Position numbers and translations under genes: made by a program. DNA of 64,000 nt, from the NCBI GenBank assembly GCA_963969365.1, contig OZ017754.1, positions 806,001 through 870,000 of the forward strand. The letters run 5' to 3'. Positions 38,001-47,532 of this stretch are shown in pieces. Source of the DNA: Asterochloris sp. CNOR1. Its lineage: Eukaryota > Chlorophyta > Trebouxiophyceae > Trebouxiales > Trebouxiaceae. Within the stretch, counting starts at the first letter, position 1. Every line of letters begins with the position of its first letter. Under the pieces are notes generated by a model. That model was not told where the DNA came from. It searched no databases and saw only the letters and a program-made list of their open reading frames with translations.

Positions 38001-39049
38001 AGGTTCGTGGCATTCTGGGAACTCTGCAGGCAAGGTGCGCCCTGCAGCTGCAGGCACTGGTCAATGCTGTGCTGCACAGCTTCGTGCTATAGCTGGGCGA
38101 CACTCCTTGCAACCTGCAGATCGGTGTCATCCTGGGAAATCCAGGCTGCAAGACTGCTGGTCACCTAATTTGCTGGGTGCTCAGCACCATGGTGCACCTC
38201 TTGATGACACTGTTGTGACCTGCAGATTGGTGGCATTCTGGGGGCTCTGCTGGCAGAGGATGCCCTGCAGCTGAAGCCACTCGTCCAGGCGGTGCTGCAA
38301 GCAGGGGAGGCCCCGGACATGGAGACAGACGACCCCCCTCTGGTGGACGGTGGCTGGGCCAGCAAGCTGGTTGCAGCCACCCTGCAGGTGGGGTGCTGCT
38401 TGCTGTACACAGCACTTTCAAGACGCTCTCGGGGAGGCAGACCTGCACGATACAGGTGGCCAACTGTCGGGATGCAATTGGGCTGTGCTATAGGCAGTCA
38501 AGCTGTCGCCTTAGCTGCTCCTCTGATGGCATGGCAGTGTGAGCACATCTGATGACACAGGCCAGCCACTCCCTGGCATCTTGGTCTTGGCCAAGCTGCT
38601 GGTGAATGTTGCTGTGGGCGCTGCTGGGCTGACCTGCAAACACTGCTGTGCACAACATGCCCATCGGGTCGACAACGGCTGGTGTGGGTACTTCTGCAGG
38701 CGCTTGAGCAGCACAAGGGCCCTGGCTCAGCCAGTCCCGCCTGGAAGGCGACCGGCATCAAATTCGCAGAGACCTTCCCATCAGTGAGTGCACCTGTCAT
38801 CTGACACTGCACACTGCTGTCCCTGTTGTGTTGCTTGAGACAAACCTTAGGCGTGGCTGCGCGACAAAGCGATGGCCTGCATATTGGCAATGCCTGAAAG
38901 CAGGCCCTCGGAAGAACTAGCTCAGCTGGCTTTAAGGATTCTCAAAAGGCGTGCCCAATAAATTAATGTTGCTGCTGCAGTTTGAGAGGGACGACGAAAA
39001 GGTGCAGCAGAAGCTGCTCAGCCAGTTTGGGCTGGACCTGAGCATTTAG
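23079..39049 (+). CDS. EIF4G: Translation initiation factor eIF4G (first exon not located)
   Basis: Scaffold of the cap-binding complex that bridges eIF4E, eIF4A and eIF3. Exons, phases matching: 23079-23131, 23275-23367, 23497-23702, 24256-24462, 24998-25991, 26207-26341, 26612-26973, 27346-27985, 28226-28418, 29100-29313, 29632-29746, 30313-30467, 31448-31609, 32245-32487, 33303-33515, 34162-34269, 34615-34794, 35141-35319, 35984-36133, 36518-36698, 36947-37042, 37381-37515, 38226-38387, 38700-38783, 38981-39049; about 1,775 aa. The N-terminal half is disordered: Gln/Gly/Pro-rich with FSFGSLPP, then Ala/Lys-rich. YTRDFLLNL (exon at 29100) is the eIF4E-binding YxxxxL-phi motif. MIF4G runs from about [18 protein letters not shown] to [13 protein letters not shown]; an MA3-like domain follows from [10 protein letters not shown]. 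The start codon upstream of 23079 is unresolved. Several introns carry exon echoes. Confidence 0.92.
24451..24630 (+). repeat. Echo of eIF4G exon end at 24462
   Basis: The exon end plus donor, ATGCCTGCGCAGGTGGGCCC, recurs exactly at about 24588-24607, about 137 bases later within the same intron. After it a similar GCTTGCTGT-GC-GCTGCT stretch continues in both. The second copy keeps a potential GTGGGC donor. Confidence 0.75.
24746..24781. repeat. Perfect 16-bp hairpin in an eIF4G intron
   Basis: The left arm GCAGATGATTGGGGCA (24746-24761) and the right arm TGCCCCAATCATCTGC (24766-24781) are exact reverse complements around a TGCC loop. The hairpin lies in the intron between 24462 and 24998. 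It could be a small-RNA foldback, the remnant of an inverted-repeat element or a splicing structure. Nothing else supports a choice. Confidence 0.8.
26743..26880 (+). repeat. Coding Ala/Lys/Pro repeat (AEAKP units) in eIF4G
   Basis: Within the exon 26612-26973 the protein repeats short units of the type [24 protein letters not shown], matched by a DNA period of about 30 bases (GCTGAGGCCAAGCCT-like words). It belongs to the disordered region upstream of the eIF4E-binding site and was probably expanded by slippage or unequal exchange. Confidence 0.7.
31590..32115 (+). repeat. Echo array of eIF4G exon end at 31609
   Basis: The exon end GGCCTCATCGCTCAG with its GTGGGCTTTGCC intron start has decayed copies in the following intron, near 31690-31720, 31765-31855, 31884-31915 and 32085-32115. 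The second retains GTGACCTAGTGG, GAGTGAGGAGACCAAGTC and GTGGGCTTTG, clearly derived from the exon. The last retains GAATCCGGCCTCATTATTCA and then GGTGGGC. Stops and lost frames show that they are not exons. Confidence 0.75.
32444..32750 (+). repeat. Echo array of eIF4G exon end at 32487
   Basis: The exon end GCTGAGAAGGACAAGGCCAAG, the GATGCAGATGAGGAG block and the following intron bases (GGCTGTGGCAG..., then GGC TGGCA, ACATGAAA) recur near 32572-32665 and, weaker, near 32675-32750, with spacing of about 115 bases. The functional donor is the first (GTGAGG at 32488). Confidence 0.75.
38002..38310 (+). repeat. Two decayed copies of an eIF4G MA3 exon before the real exon
   Basis: The real exon starts at 38226 (ATTGGTGGCATTCTGGGGGC...). 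A copy at 38002-38085 keeps the order GTGGCATTCTGGGAACTCTG, GCCCTGCAGCTGCAGGCACT, GGTCAATGCTGTGCTGCA. A shorter copy at 38119-38150 keeps ATCGGTGTCATCCTGGGAAA. All follow a CTGCAG- or GGCAG-like acceptor and are about 106-117 bases apart. The upstream copies have lost the frame. Confidence 0.75.
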
Positions 39050-39609
39050 TTCTCCAAGAAGACAGTGCTGCACTCGGCACCAGGCGGAGCCACTCCGCCA
39101 AGCGCTGCTGATCAGGCTTGATATTTGCCTGATCAGCAGCATCTTCTTCTTCAGCCACAGGCTGTGCCGTCAGTGACAGTCTCCCACTTTCTAACAGCCT
39201 AGCCTAGCATTGAATACCGGAGACATTCTGCATAGGGCAGGTGAATTCCCAGCAAGCCATGCAGCAACACATGAAGTCCACGTGGAAGATTAATACATTG
39301 GAGCAGACAAAAGACATGAGCATTGGGACAAACTACAACCGCCTGTGCTGGAGCTGCAGGTAGCTTATGCTGACGTCCATATCTTTCATATTGCTGCTGA
39401 CACTGGAGCAAGCCAGTATCTCAGCAGCATGGACAAGGACTCTGCCTGCAAGTGCTGAGAACGTCGCGCAGAGTACTTCCTGTGGTGTCCTCTTGGCTGT
39501 TTGCTGAAGACCACAACAAAGAGGGTCTGGATCCCACCACAGAGCTTGGTTCGCTGGTGGATTGACAGGCATTTCTTCTGTCTTGTGCCACCAGTCTCGA
39601 CTTCTGCAG
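39050..39609. other. Convergent 3' intergenic region (eIF4G / 2-PGK-like)
   Basis: About 560 bases between two convergent stop codons. Apart from the hairpin at 39104-39140 I see no feature and no gene. Confidence 0.5.
39104..39140. repeat. Perfect 14-bp hairpin just past the eIF4G stop
   Basis: The arms GCTGCTGATCAGGC (39104-39117) and GCCTGATCAGCAGC (39127-39140) are exact reverse complements around a nine-base AT-rich loop. It begins 54 bases after the eIF4G stop codon, so it probably lies in the 3' UTR. I see no TGTAA polyadenylation signal near it. Confidence 0.8.
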
Positions 39610-42600
39610 TCAGCTGCCTTGCATGGCAACTTCAATACATTTCAAAAGGTAATCATGCAGCTTATCAAGGACAGTGGGAAAACTTGCAATGCTGACATGG
39701 ACAACTGGCACATCCCGCTGAGCATATCGGCACAGCCGGTCCTGCAGACTGTGGAGGCGTTGGTACACAGATTCTGGGTAGTCTGGGCTGGAGCATCCGT
39801 TCTGCAGACAGAGAGACACCCCGGTGCTTTGCAGCAAGTGGCAGATGATGCACACCCTTTCACATAGACCAGCATCCCTCGTCTACATCTGGGCGCAGAC
39901 ATGGTGCACACCAGCACAGCAGCGCTCACCAGTTGGCGAGCATGCCACTCCTGGATGAGGACTCTGTGGTCTGACTCCTCCATGGCAAGCACTATTGGCA
40001 CAAACACTGGGGAGTTACTGTCTTTGGGGGACTCGATGCTCTTGTTTGTTGATTGGTTGCCTGTGGGTACACTGTTGTTGGCAGAGCTTAGTCGGACGTC
40101 TGTGGGCTGCTGATCAGAGGGGGCCTGGGAGGGTGCTGGTGGGCGTCTATCCTGAAAAGTGGCTGGTACGTGCTCCAGCTCTTGTTGAAGTGCCAGGAGC
40201 TGCCCAGATGAGGACTGCATGAGCGGCAGGGAGCTATGCAGCAGCTGCGGCAGACCATCCACCGGCTCTGTCTGCTGCCGCTCGGCGCATGCAGCGGCGC
40301 TGTGCACATCTGAGGTTGGCTGTGTAGCGCATGCTGGTGCAGACTGGATCTGATCAAGCTTGCGCTGAGTCTGAGCATCCTTGACAGCATGTGCCTCCAG
40401 CATAGCCGTCAGCGTAGCCACATCGGCTGTGCTGCAGGCTTCAGCCTTGCGGTCTGAAGCAGCCAAGGCTGCCAGCTCAGCTGTGATGCTACTGCCAGCA
40501 GCGGCCTCGACGGCAGCAGCTGGCTTGCTGCTGCCCTGCCTGCTGAGCTGCTCGGCCATGGCTTGGCGCAGCCACTCGGAGCCTGGGGAATGAGAGAGGG
40601 CAGGCTGCTGCTCCTGCTGAGGCACGAATGGCTGGGCCTCCTTTCTGACGGGAAACCCGGCCTGCAGCAGCCAGCGCATGAGGGTGAGTGGGGTCAGGCG
40701 AGCTGCCACTGCTGCTGCGATTGAGGCACGTTGGGCTGAGATTGTCAGCCTATAGCAGGCGACATGCCATTGAGAGGTGCAAAGCGCCTCAGTGGCCTCC
40801 TCAAACAGGCCAGCTGCCTGCAGCATGCTGGGGCTGCCATGAGGAGCAGCCTCTGTAAGAAAGGACAACACAGGCAAAAGGTAATGCTAGCGTGCACACG
40901 TGCCTCAAAATGCAGCAGCAGGGGTTGAGCAGTGAAGCATGCAGTCGCTAATACCACTAGGCAGTTGGCTGCACAGAGGCTTCAGCAGCAGGAAGCTCAC
41001 CCAGGCAGTGGTCTTTGTGGTAAGGAAGCAGTGCAGACAGAGCGCAGGCATGCAGACCGAAGTGCAGAGGTTAGCAGGGCGCATCTGGGCAGCATTCAAG
41101 TCTAGCAAAGCTCTCTTTGCTTCCGCTGAGAAGAGTGGCACAGATGTGCAACAGTCTGCACCCGTTGTGCAGACAGGGCAGCCTACAGCGCAGGGACTCC
41201 AGCGACAGGAAGCGCAGTTTGGTGCACACTCACCTCCTGGGAGTGTTGTGCAGGCTGCTGACAGTGAGGGGGCATACAAGGGGGGAGTACCTGTAGTGGG
41301 CAGCAGCTCAGGCATGGAGCTGGGCCTCCTCTGCATGGGCCCCCTGTGCTCGGTGCATGCACCCCCCACTGACAGGCAGCCTGCAGCGCAAGACCTCCGG
41401 AAGCAGGTCGTGCACCTGGGCAATTGCCTCCTCCCAGGAGGTCAGCACAGGCTGGTGCCGATCCTCGCGGGAGGTCAGCGCGAACAGCATGCGCGCGCTG
41501 GGGCGCTGCAGCGTGGCCCGCAGGTGGCGACCCCCAGGGGGCTGCAGGCTGTCATCGGCAGCCGCCTTCCTGCGGGGGCCCGCAAGCCCTGCCCCTGCAC
41601 TGAGTGCTGCCTCTGCAGCATTGGCCCGCTCAGAGGGGCATTGCTCCTGAGGCGCTCCTGCAGGGTCGGCGCCACAGGGGGCAGGGCCGCCGTCTGCTGG
41701 CTGTGCAGGGGGAGAGCTGGGTGCACGTGCCTGGGAGGCTTGTGCAGGCTGCTGCAGGTCCGCGCTGCTGACCTGCACAGCAGACACATTCACGTCATGA
41801 ACTGACTCTTGAGGGCAGACACAGCGCGCTCTGCAGTTGTGCTGCCTACAGGAGCCAGCCTGCAACAGCGACCCAGCTGGTGCTCCTTGCTGCCACCAGT
41901 ACATGGCACAAGCTGCCCAGGCCGGTCTGGCCTGGCGTGAGCATGCACGCAGGCAACTGCCCTCGCCCCTGTGAGGTGCAGGTGGGCTGCCTGGCCTCGC
42001 CTGCTTGCTGAGCGGTGTAGGGCTGCCAGCGAGGCCCTCAAAGTCGCTGCTGCCTGTCAGGTGGCCCACTCCATACTTCCCAAACTCGTACAGGTACAGG
42101 CCCGGGTCCAAGTGGAACCCCTCGATGATTATAGACTTTCCATCTTTCACAGTCTGCAGCATCAGGATTGACCAGCGTGAGACGTGCTGCGTGCAAAATC
42201 ATCATGTCTGGGAACGTCATGACGTTTGTCTCGAGGTTTTGAGACAGGTCAGCCAGCACACCCACCATTGCAGGAGGCACAGACTGCGGCATGTATCTCG
42301 ACAAGCCGACAGGCGCCTGGCAGGCCACAGTAGCTGTCCTCAGCAGAGGCATCTAAAGCACGTCGCTGCCCATAGCAGCTGCATGCAAGACTGGCATCCA
42401 CTTGTGCTGTCTAACGATGCCTCACCACCTTGTCACTGTGTATATGACTGAGCGGCCTGTGGCTGCCCCAGGTGCCAGCCCACCTGGGCCAAGATCCCCT
42501 CCAGGCCCTTGTGCACATTGTGTCACGCCTGCTGTGTCTAGGCTAACAACTTGGTACGTGCTTCGCCTCACTGTCACAGTCTGGTCCCCTTCTGATGGCA

Positions 42601-45424
42601 TGCTCCCAGCCTCAGTCGCCCTTGATTTCAACCTCACTTGTACCCAGCACTGAGGATGACACAGCTTACCTTGGCCAGATCCCCCTCCAGCCCCTTGCGC
42701 ACTACATGGCACTCCCGCTGGAATTGGGCAATCAGGGCATCGCCACTCAGACCCGCCTCGTCGCTCCACAGGGACGGGCCGTGCAGGGGGCCGTGGTGGT
42801 GGGGGTCCATGCGCAGCAGCTGCAGGCACACAGGCGGCCAGTCAGGTACCAGGCAAGGACCAGCAGTGGGTTGAGCTGTGTGCGCAGCAGCTGCAGGCAC
42901 ACACAGGCAGCCCATGCAGGGGCTTGTGGTGGGGCCCGAGGGGGTTGCTTGCAGCAGCTGCAGGCACACAGGGTCAGGCCTGAGTGCAGCAGCTGTTATA
43001 CGGTCTGCAGGCAGTGGTACACTGAGCAGGTGGCGTGAGGCAGTGCAGGTCCACCACTGCAGGCAAGGCCAGCTGGCACGAGTCCTTCCCAGATGGGGTG
43101 CAGCTGTGTGATGCACGGCAGCAGAGGCTTGCCCATATTCCTGCTGGGCACAACCTGGTGCAGAGGGGGTAGTCCAAGGATGCCTTGGCACGCGCGTGCA
43201 TCCACAGGCGCATGAGCAGTTGCACCAGGCCCACCTCGCATATGATGTCTGTCTGCAGCACGTTGGGCATGTTGAGGCGGGACGCCAGCTGCTGTGCCAT
43301 GGAGGACTTCCCTGCAGGCACGAGAACAGCAGCGTTGCTGCACAGTGCCAACGCAGCCTGTGTGCAGGTTCTGACTTAGTGCCAACACGTGAGGAGCACG
43401 CAGGGGTCTATGCTGTACGGCAAGCCGAGTGCCAGCCACATCCATGCCGTCCACTTGATGGGCAGTCTCCACAGAGGATTGACGGCTAGCTGCCAAGTCC
43501 CAACTGTAGCCTCTTGCGACAGAAGTGGACCACAATGTGCGCAGCTGCCGGGCAAGTGCGTTGCACTGATGCCACAGCTGTGTAGTGAGCCCACCCATGG
43601 GTCTTGCTGGCAGTGGCAGTCGCCTGTCACCACGCAGCACTCAGCAGGGGCCCTGCGCCACAACTCACTGACCTGTGCATGGCAAACAGCACACCAGAGC
43701 GCTGCCACAGCATCACCATGCTGGACTTGAGCAGACAGCAGCTGCTGCACACACAGTATACCACAGGGAAGAGCTGTCCTGGCATAAACAGACAGTCCTG
43801 TGTGCGAGAGCACGCCCTGGCCACAACCCTTGCAGCTGGATGTGCACTTGTGGGCTGCTGACCTGTGCAGGGCGCTCCGCACAGCAGGATGATGAGGGGT
43901 CGCCGCTGCTGGTGGAAGGCTGTGACCATCTTGTAGCGCTTGACATACTCCTCTCCATACCCCTTGTTTGACATGATGTGAAATAGAATCTCCTCAAGAT
44001 TCCCCTGCAGTCACATCTGCTGGTGAGCCCAGCTGAAAGCGCAGTGCTTGTGGGCCGTCCACCAATCAATTCATGAGGACACGGCAGATCATCAGCCCTT
44101 GTTGGCATGTGAGCCATGTAGAGCATCAAGCCGCAAAGAGCGTCAAGGCCAGAAGCACAGCTCGTTCTAGAACAGAAGTGGAGTGTTCCCCTGCAGACTT
44201 TAGTGCTTGTGAGTCGAGCCAGCAGGAACCCTGTAGGTCATCAATGGCAAAGCCTCCTTCAGCCCCTGTGTAGTTGTGGAGCTGCATGTCAGAAGTGCAG
44301 CCCTTGTTGGCCATGATGTGAGACAAATTCAATTCCAGGTTCCTGTGCAGAGGCATCAGAGCTCATGACAGTCGGCCAGTGCTGCTTCATGAGACTGACG
44401 CACGGCACCCTACATTCATCATGGAAAGGCATGGCCCCGGATCCAGGATGTGCACCCTTATCGGCACGCAGTACTGCTCATTCACAGCAAGAAGGGCTCA
44501 TTGCTGGCTTTGTCTGGTGCAGGTGGAGCCCTAGAAGCAGCTACAGGAGGGGGACATCAGATGCAAGAAAACGTCAACCATTGGCAACATGCTGCTGTGC
44601 AGTCACATTGCACTCTCAGGGTGCTCCACCGCTGGTGGCTGCTGCCGCTGGCGAGGCCAAGCTAGAAGATTTCTGCAGCAGCTAACCTGCGTGATGTCAA
44701 AGTGATTGCCGTCCACAAGGTACTTCTTGACTTCAAGGGCGATCTTCACAGCCTGCAGAGGTCACTGCCATGTAAGCCCACACAGGCAACTGGCCGTAGG
44801 CGCTGAGAAGCCTGCTCAGCAATGTGTGTTTGCTGAGGCTGCCTAGGCGGCCGGGGATTCCAGGGAGTTCACGAGATGCCTAAGCAAGTGCGCTGGTACT
44901 GGTGCCGCCTGCCAGCAAGCAGCAGGAGGGAGGCAGGGGACCTGAGGCAGCCAGACTTCTTAACCCCAGCACTGGCTCACATGCAAGCAGGCCCGCCCTC
45001 ACAGGGAACGGCGCCCGGCCCCCACCTTCATGTAGGGTATCTTGGTCACAGTGAGCATACGGCTGATGAGGAAGCGAGACAGGATGTAGTAGTGAGCCTG
45101 CGTCTCCCCTAGCCACACCTTGACCTGCAGAATAGGTGCAAGGGAGGAGTGTAGAGCAGAGCAGCATTGCCGAAGCCTACTGACTGCCCTCAACATTCTG
45201 TCTCGACACCTCACAATCCGGCAAGCAAGGCCTCTCCAAATGAACGCTGCACACTTGAAGCCCTGCAGCTCCATTCCTCAAGTGCTGCCCACCATCACTT
45301 GAACATGCTTTACCTTGATGAAGTCATACTTGCTGGCAGTGTGGCGCTTGCTGCGCTGGGCCTGTTCCCCAGCCCAGATGCCCATGGCCTGAGACTTCCT
45401 GAATGGTGCTGCAGCTGCTGACAT
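39610..45424 (-). CDS. 2-phosphoglycerate kinase-like P-loop NTPase (plant type)
   Basis: Resembles the plant P-loop proteins annotated as 2-phosphoglycerate kinase; the real substrate is not shown by the sequence. Exons on the minus strand: 45424-45314, 45124-45026, 44752-44687, 44004-43863, 43311-43235, 42819-42670, a long open stretch from 42153 to about 41300, then 40852-39930 and 39801-39610. Recognised blocks: ILSRFLISRMLTVTKIP, VKIALEVKKYLVDGN, NKGYGEEYVKRYKMVTAFHQ, Walker A GAPCTGKS (split by an intron), RLNMPNVLQTDIICELLR, ECHVVRKGLEGDLAK, DGKSIIIEGFHLDPGLYLYE, PVFVPIVLAMEESDHRVLIQ and EWHAR, and a C-terminal VPVVHVSIASFPTVLDKLHD. The region 42.1-41.3 kb stays open and encodes low-complexity sequence; its exact splicing is unresolved. 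Exons 40852-39930 and 39801-39610 are in phase. It starts head-to-head with V-ATPase c. Confidence 0.85.
42812..42972 (-). repeat. Triplicated acceptor edge of a 2-PGK-like exon
   Basis: The plus-strand word GCGCAGCAGCTGCAGGCACA, which contains the acceptor and first codons of the exon 42819-42670, occurs near 42811 and again near 42882; a third copy near 42951 is slightly changed (TTGCAGCAGCTGCAGGCACA). The period is about 70 bases. All copies keep the CTGCAG acceptor, so alternative acceptors are available upstream of the real exon. Confidence 0.8.
43957..44359 (-). repeat. Echo array of the exon starting at 44004
   Basis: The exon start (minus strand AATCTTGAGGAGATTCTATT, then CACATCATGTCAAACAAGGG) has two copies in the preceding intron. 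The one near 44350-44298 reads GGAATTGAATTTGTCTCACA and then TCATGGCCAACAAGGGCT. A weaker one near 44128-44091 keeps ACATGCCAACAAGGGCTGATG. Only the copy at 44004 continues into the conserved domain. Confidence 0.75.
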
Positions 45425-45756
45425 GGCGCCCAGCAGCGTTCAGCTAGTCCTTGGCGATGCTTGGACCATGCATGCAGGCATGGCCAAGATTCCCCATTCA
45501 GCTTCACACCAGCCTCTCCAGAGGCCCCATCTGATGCCTACGCACTGCTCTGTGGGGGCTGTCGAAGCCTTGATGCGTAGTCAGATCAGATTGCTGGGCA
45601 ATCTTTTGATGCTCAAGGCGTGCAGTGCAGTAGCACTGCCAACATCAAATCACTTGGTGCCCATTGGGGAACCAGTTTCCCATACACATACTAGGGCTTT
45701 TCGCAACCTGACAGCCCCGCACACTGCCCCTGCCCCCGATCCAGAGCGCTTTCAAA
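45425..45756. promoter_or_regulatory. Shared upstream region of 2-PGK-like and V-ATPase c genes
   Basis: 332 bases separate two divergent start codons, so both 5' leaders and core promoters should lie here or overlap the first exons. No recognised element is visible. The call is from geometry. Confidence 0.45.
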
Positions 45757-47288
45757 ATGGCTCAGTGGACAGGAGATGAGGTCGCGCCATTCTTCGGTTT
45801 CATGTAAGTGCCCTTGCTGTCCGGCGCAGCAGATCCCTGCCTGCATTGACGTGGGCCTCTTCCCGGCTCTAACGACCCTCTCCTGGCTGCAGTGGGGCAG
45901 CAGCGGCCCTCATCTTTGCATGTAAGCCTTTTGCCCTTGCCTGTTGCCATCACATTGGACCTGCGTGCCCTGCCCTTGCTGCTGATGCCACTGCTGCCCC
46001 CATGCTTGCGCTCTGGCAAGGGGCCAGGCTCCTTTGAATCAGGTGGTTGGTGTCTGGGCCCCTGCCTGGTGGGCTTCCACGTGTGTCCTCATGTTTTGCC
46101 AGGTTTTGGGGCGGCCTACGGCACAGCCAAGTCAGGTGTGGGAATTGCCTCCATGGGTGTGATGCGGCCAGAGCTGGTCATGAAGTCCATCATTCCAGTG
46201 GTCATGGCTGGAGTGCTGGGTATCTACGGCCTGATCATTGCCGTCATCATCTCTACTGGAAGTGAGTTGCTGGCTGCACATCTTTGAAAGCCTGGGTCTG
46301 CGTCCTCTGGGTCTGCTCTGCGTCGGGTCTGTCATCATCTGCACCGAAAGGGAGTGGCTGGCTGCACCAATGTTGGCAGCCTGACTCTTGTGTCCTCTGT
46401 GCCTGATCTGCGCCTGGTGTGTCATTCGATGTAAGTGGCTGGCTGCACAGTGTGGGCAGTCTGGCTCTTGCACTTTGGGCCTGGGCTGTGCCTGCACCAA
46501 TGATTTGCTGTGAAGCAAGTTTGTCCTTGTCGGCAGAGGGCTGGCCGTTGGCTAGAAGCACCGAGCTGTCTGCGCGCTGCCCCTGCTAGCATAAAAAGCT
46601 ATTCTGATGCGGGCTGCCTGCCGGTCTCTTCTTGCCTGTGCAGGGCTGGGCCTTGTGCTGGAGCACACCCTCAGCATTGGGGCTTACCGAGTTTGCCCTC
46701 TGCCTGCAGTCAACCAGACAGCTGACAAGCCATACTATCTGTTTGATGGGTATGCACACCTGGGCGCAGGCCTGGCCTGTGGCCTGTCAGGCCTGGGTGC
46801 TGGCATGGCCATTGGCATTGTGGGAGATGCAGGTGTCAGGTCAGTCCTGGCCCCCACAATACAGGACATGCTGTTGCCTGGGCCATGGCCTTTCTCACGT
46901 CCCCTGTTTCTGTACCCCAGACAGCTCAAACTGCGTTGTCTAAGTTGCCATGGGCCTGCCGCATCGCTTTCTGCAGCCCGCACCCTTATGGCTCCTAGAT
47001 AAGCTTGGCCTGGCTGGCACCGCATAGGCTCAGGCAGTGTCCAGGTCTGCACCCCTCGATCTGCTGCTGCTGCTGTAGGGCCAATGCACAGCAGCCCAAG
47101 CTATTCGTGGGCATGGTTCTGATCCTCATATTTGCTGAGGCTCTGGCTCTGTACGGTCTGATTGGTGAGCCCCCATACTGTCTTCACGAGCTGAACTCCA
47201 GCATGAAGCAAAAATTGCTGACAATGTGTCTTGCCTTGCAGTCGGTATCATTCTGGCATCCAAGGCTGGTACAGCAACCCCAGCGTAA
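45757..47288 (+). CDS. V-type H+-ATPase 16 kDa proteolipid subunit c
   Basis: Membrane rotor subunit of the vacuolar proton pump. Six exons, 45757-45803, 45893-45921, 46103-46261, 46710-46839, 47079-47164 and 47242-47288, give 498 nt and about 165 aa, the normal size of subunit c. All phases agree. Four hydrophobic helices are evident: [20 protein letters not shown], a second in [20 protein letters not shown], a third in [20 protein letters not shown], and a fourth in [20 protein letters not shown], whose Glu is the proton-carrying residue. The block [20 protein letters not shown] is essentially invariant in eukaryotes. The second exon is only 29 bases long. The intron 46262-46709 carries a decayed three-unit tandem array derived from the preceding exon end. 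The gene is divergent from the 2-PGK-like gene and 244 bases upstream of prolidase. Confidence 0.96.
46243..46515 (+). repeat. Three-unit echo array of a V-ATPase c exon end
   Basis: Unit 1 (46243-46330) contains the last 19 coding bases, the functional donor (A|GTGAGT) and the start of the intron. Unit 2 (46331-46420) begins GTCATCATCTGCACCGAAAG, followed by GGAGTGGCTGGCTGCAC. Unit 3 (from 46421) begins GTCATTCGATGTAAGTGGCT, then GGCTGCACAG. Period 88-90 bases. Unit 2 has lost its GT donor; unit 3 has GTAAGT at nearly the same place. Confidence 0.85.
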
Positions 47289-47532
47289 TCACGGTGCAAT
47301 GATTGAATGGGCGGCTGTGAGATGAGTTGGAAGATGGCCCTGTGATAGCACTTGCACGAAGACTGAGCCATGCAGCTGGCATGCTGCATATCTGCTTGAA
47401 TGGCTGAAGGCTGTGCAATCAAGCAATATCATAATCAGACAACACTCTTTGAAATCCCAGGCAGCTGGGCTCGCTCACATTTTCAAGTCTTGGAGCCAGG
47501 TCGTCTTCATACAGTTTTGGACTGCATTCACG

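Noticed and set aside
42412-42660. Possible further 2-PGK-like exon
   Set aside because: Conserved blocks before and after join in phase without it.
43376-43882. Minus-strand 168-codon frame in the 2-PGK-like gene
   Set aside because: It lies in an intron and in another frame from the conserved exons on both sides.
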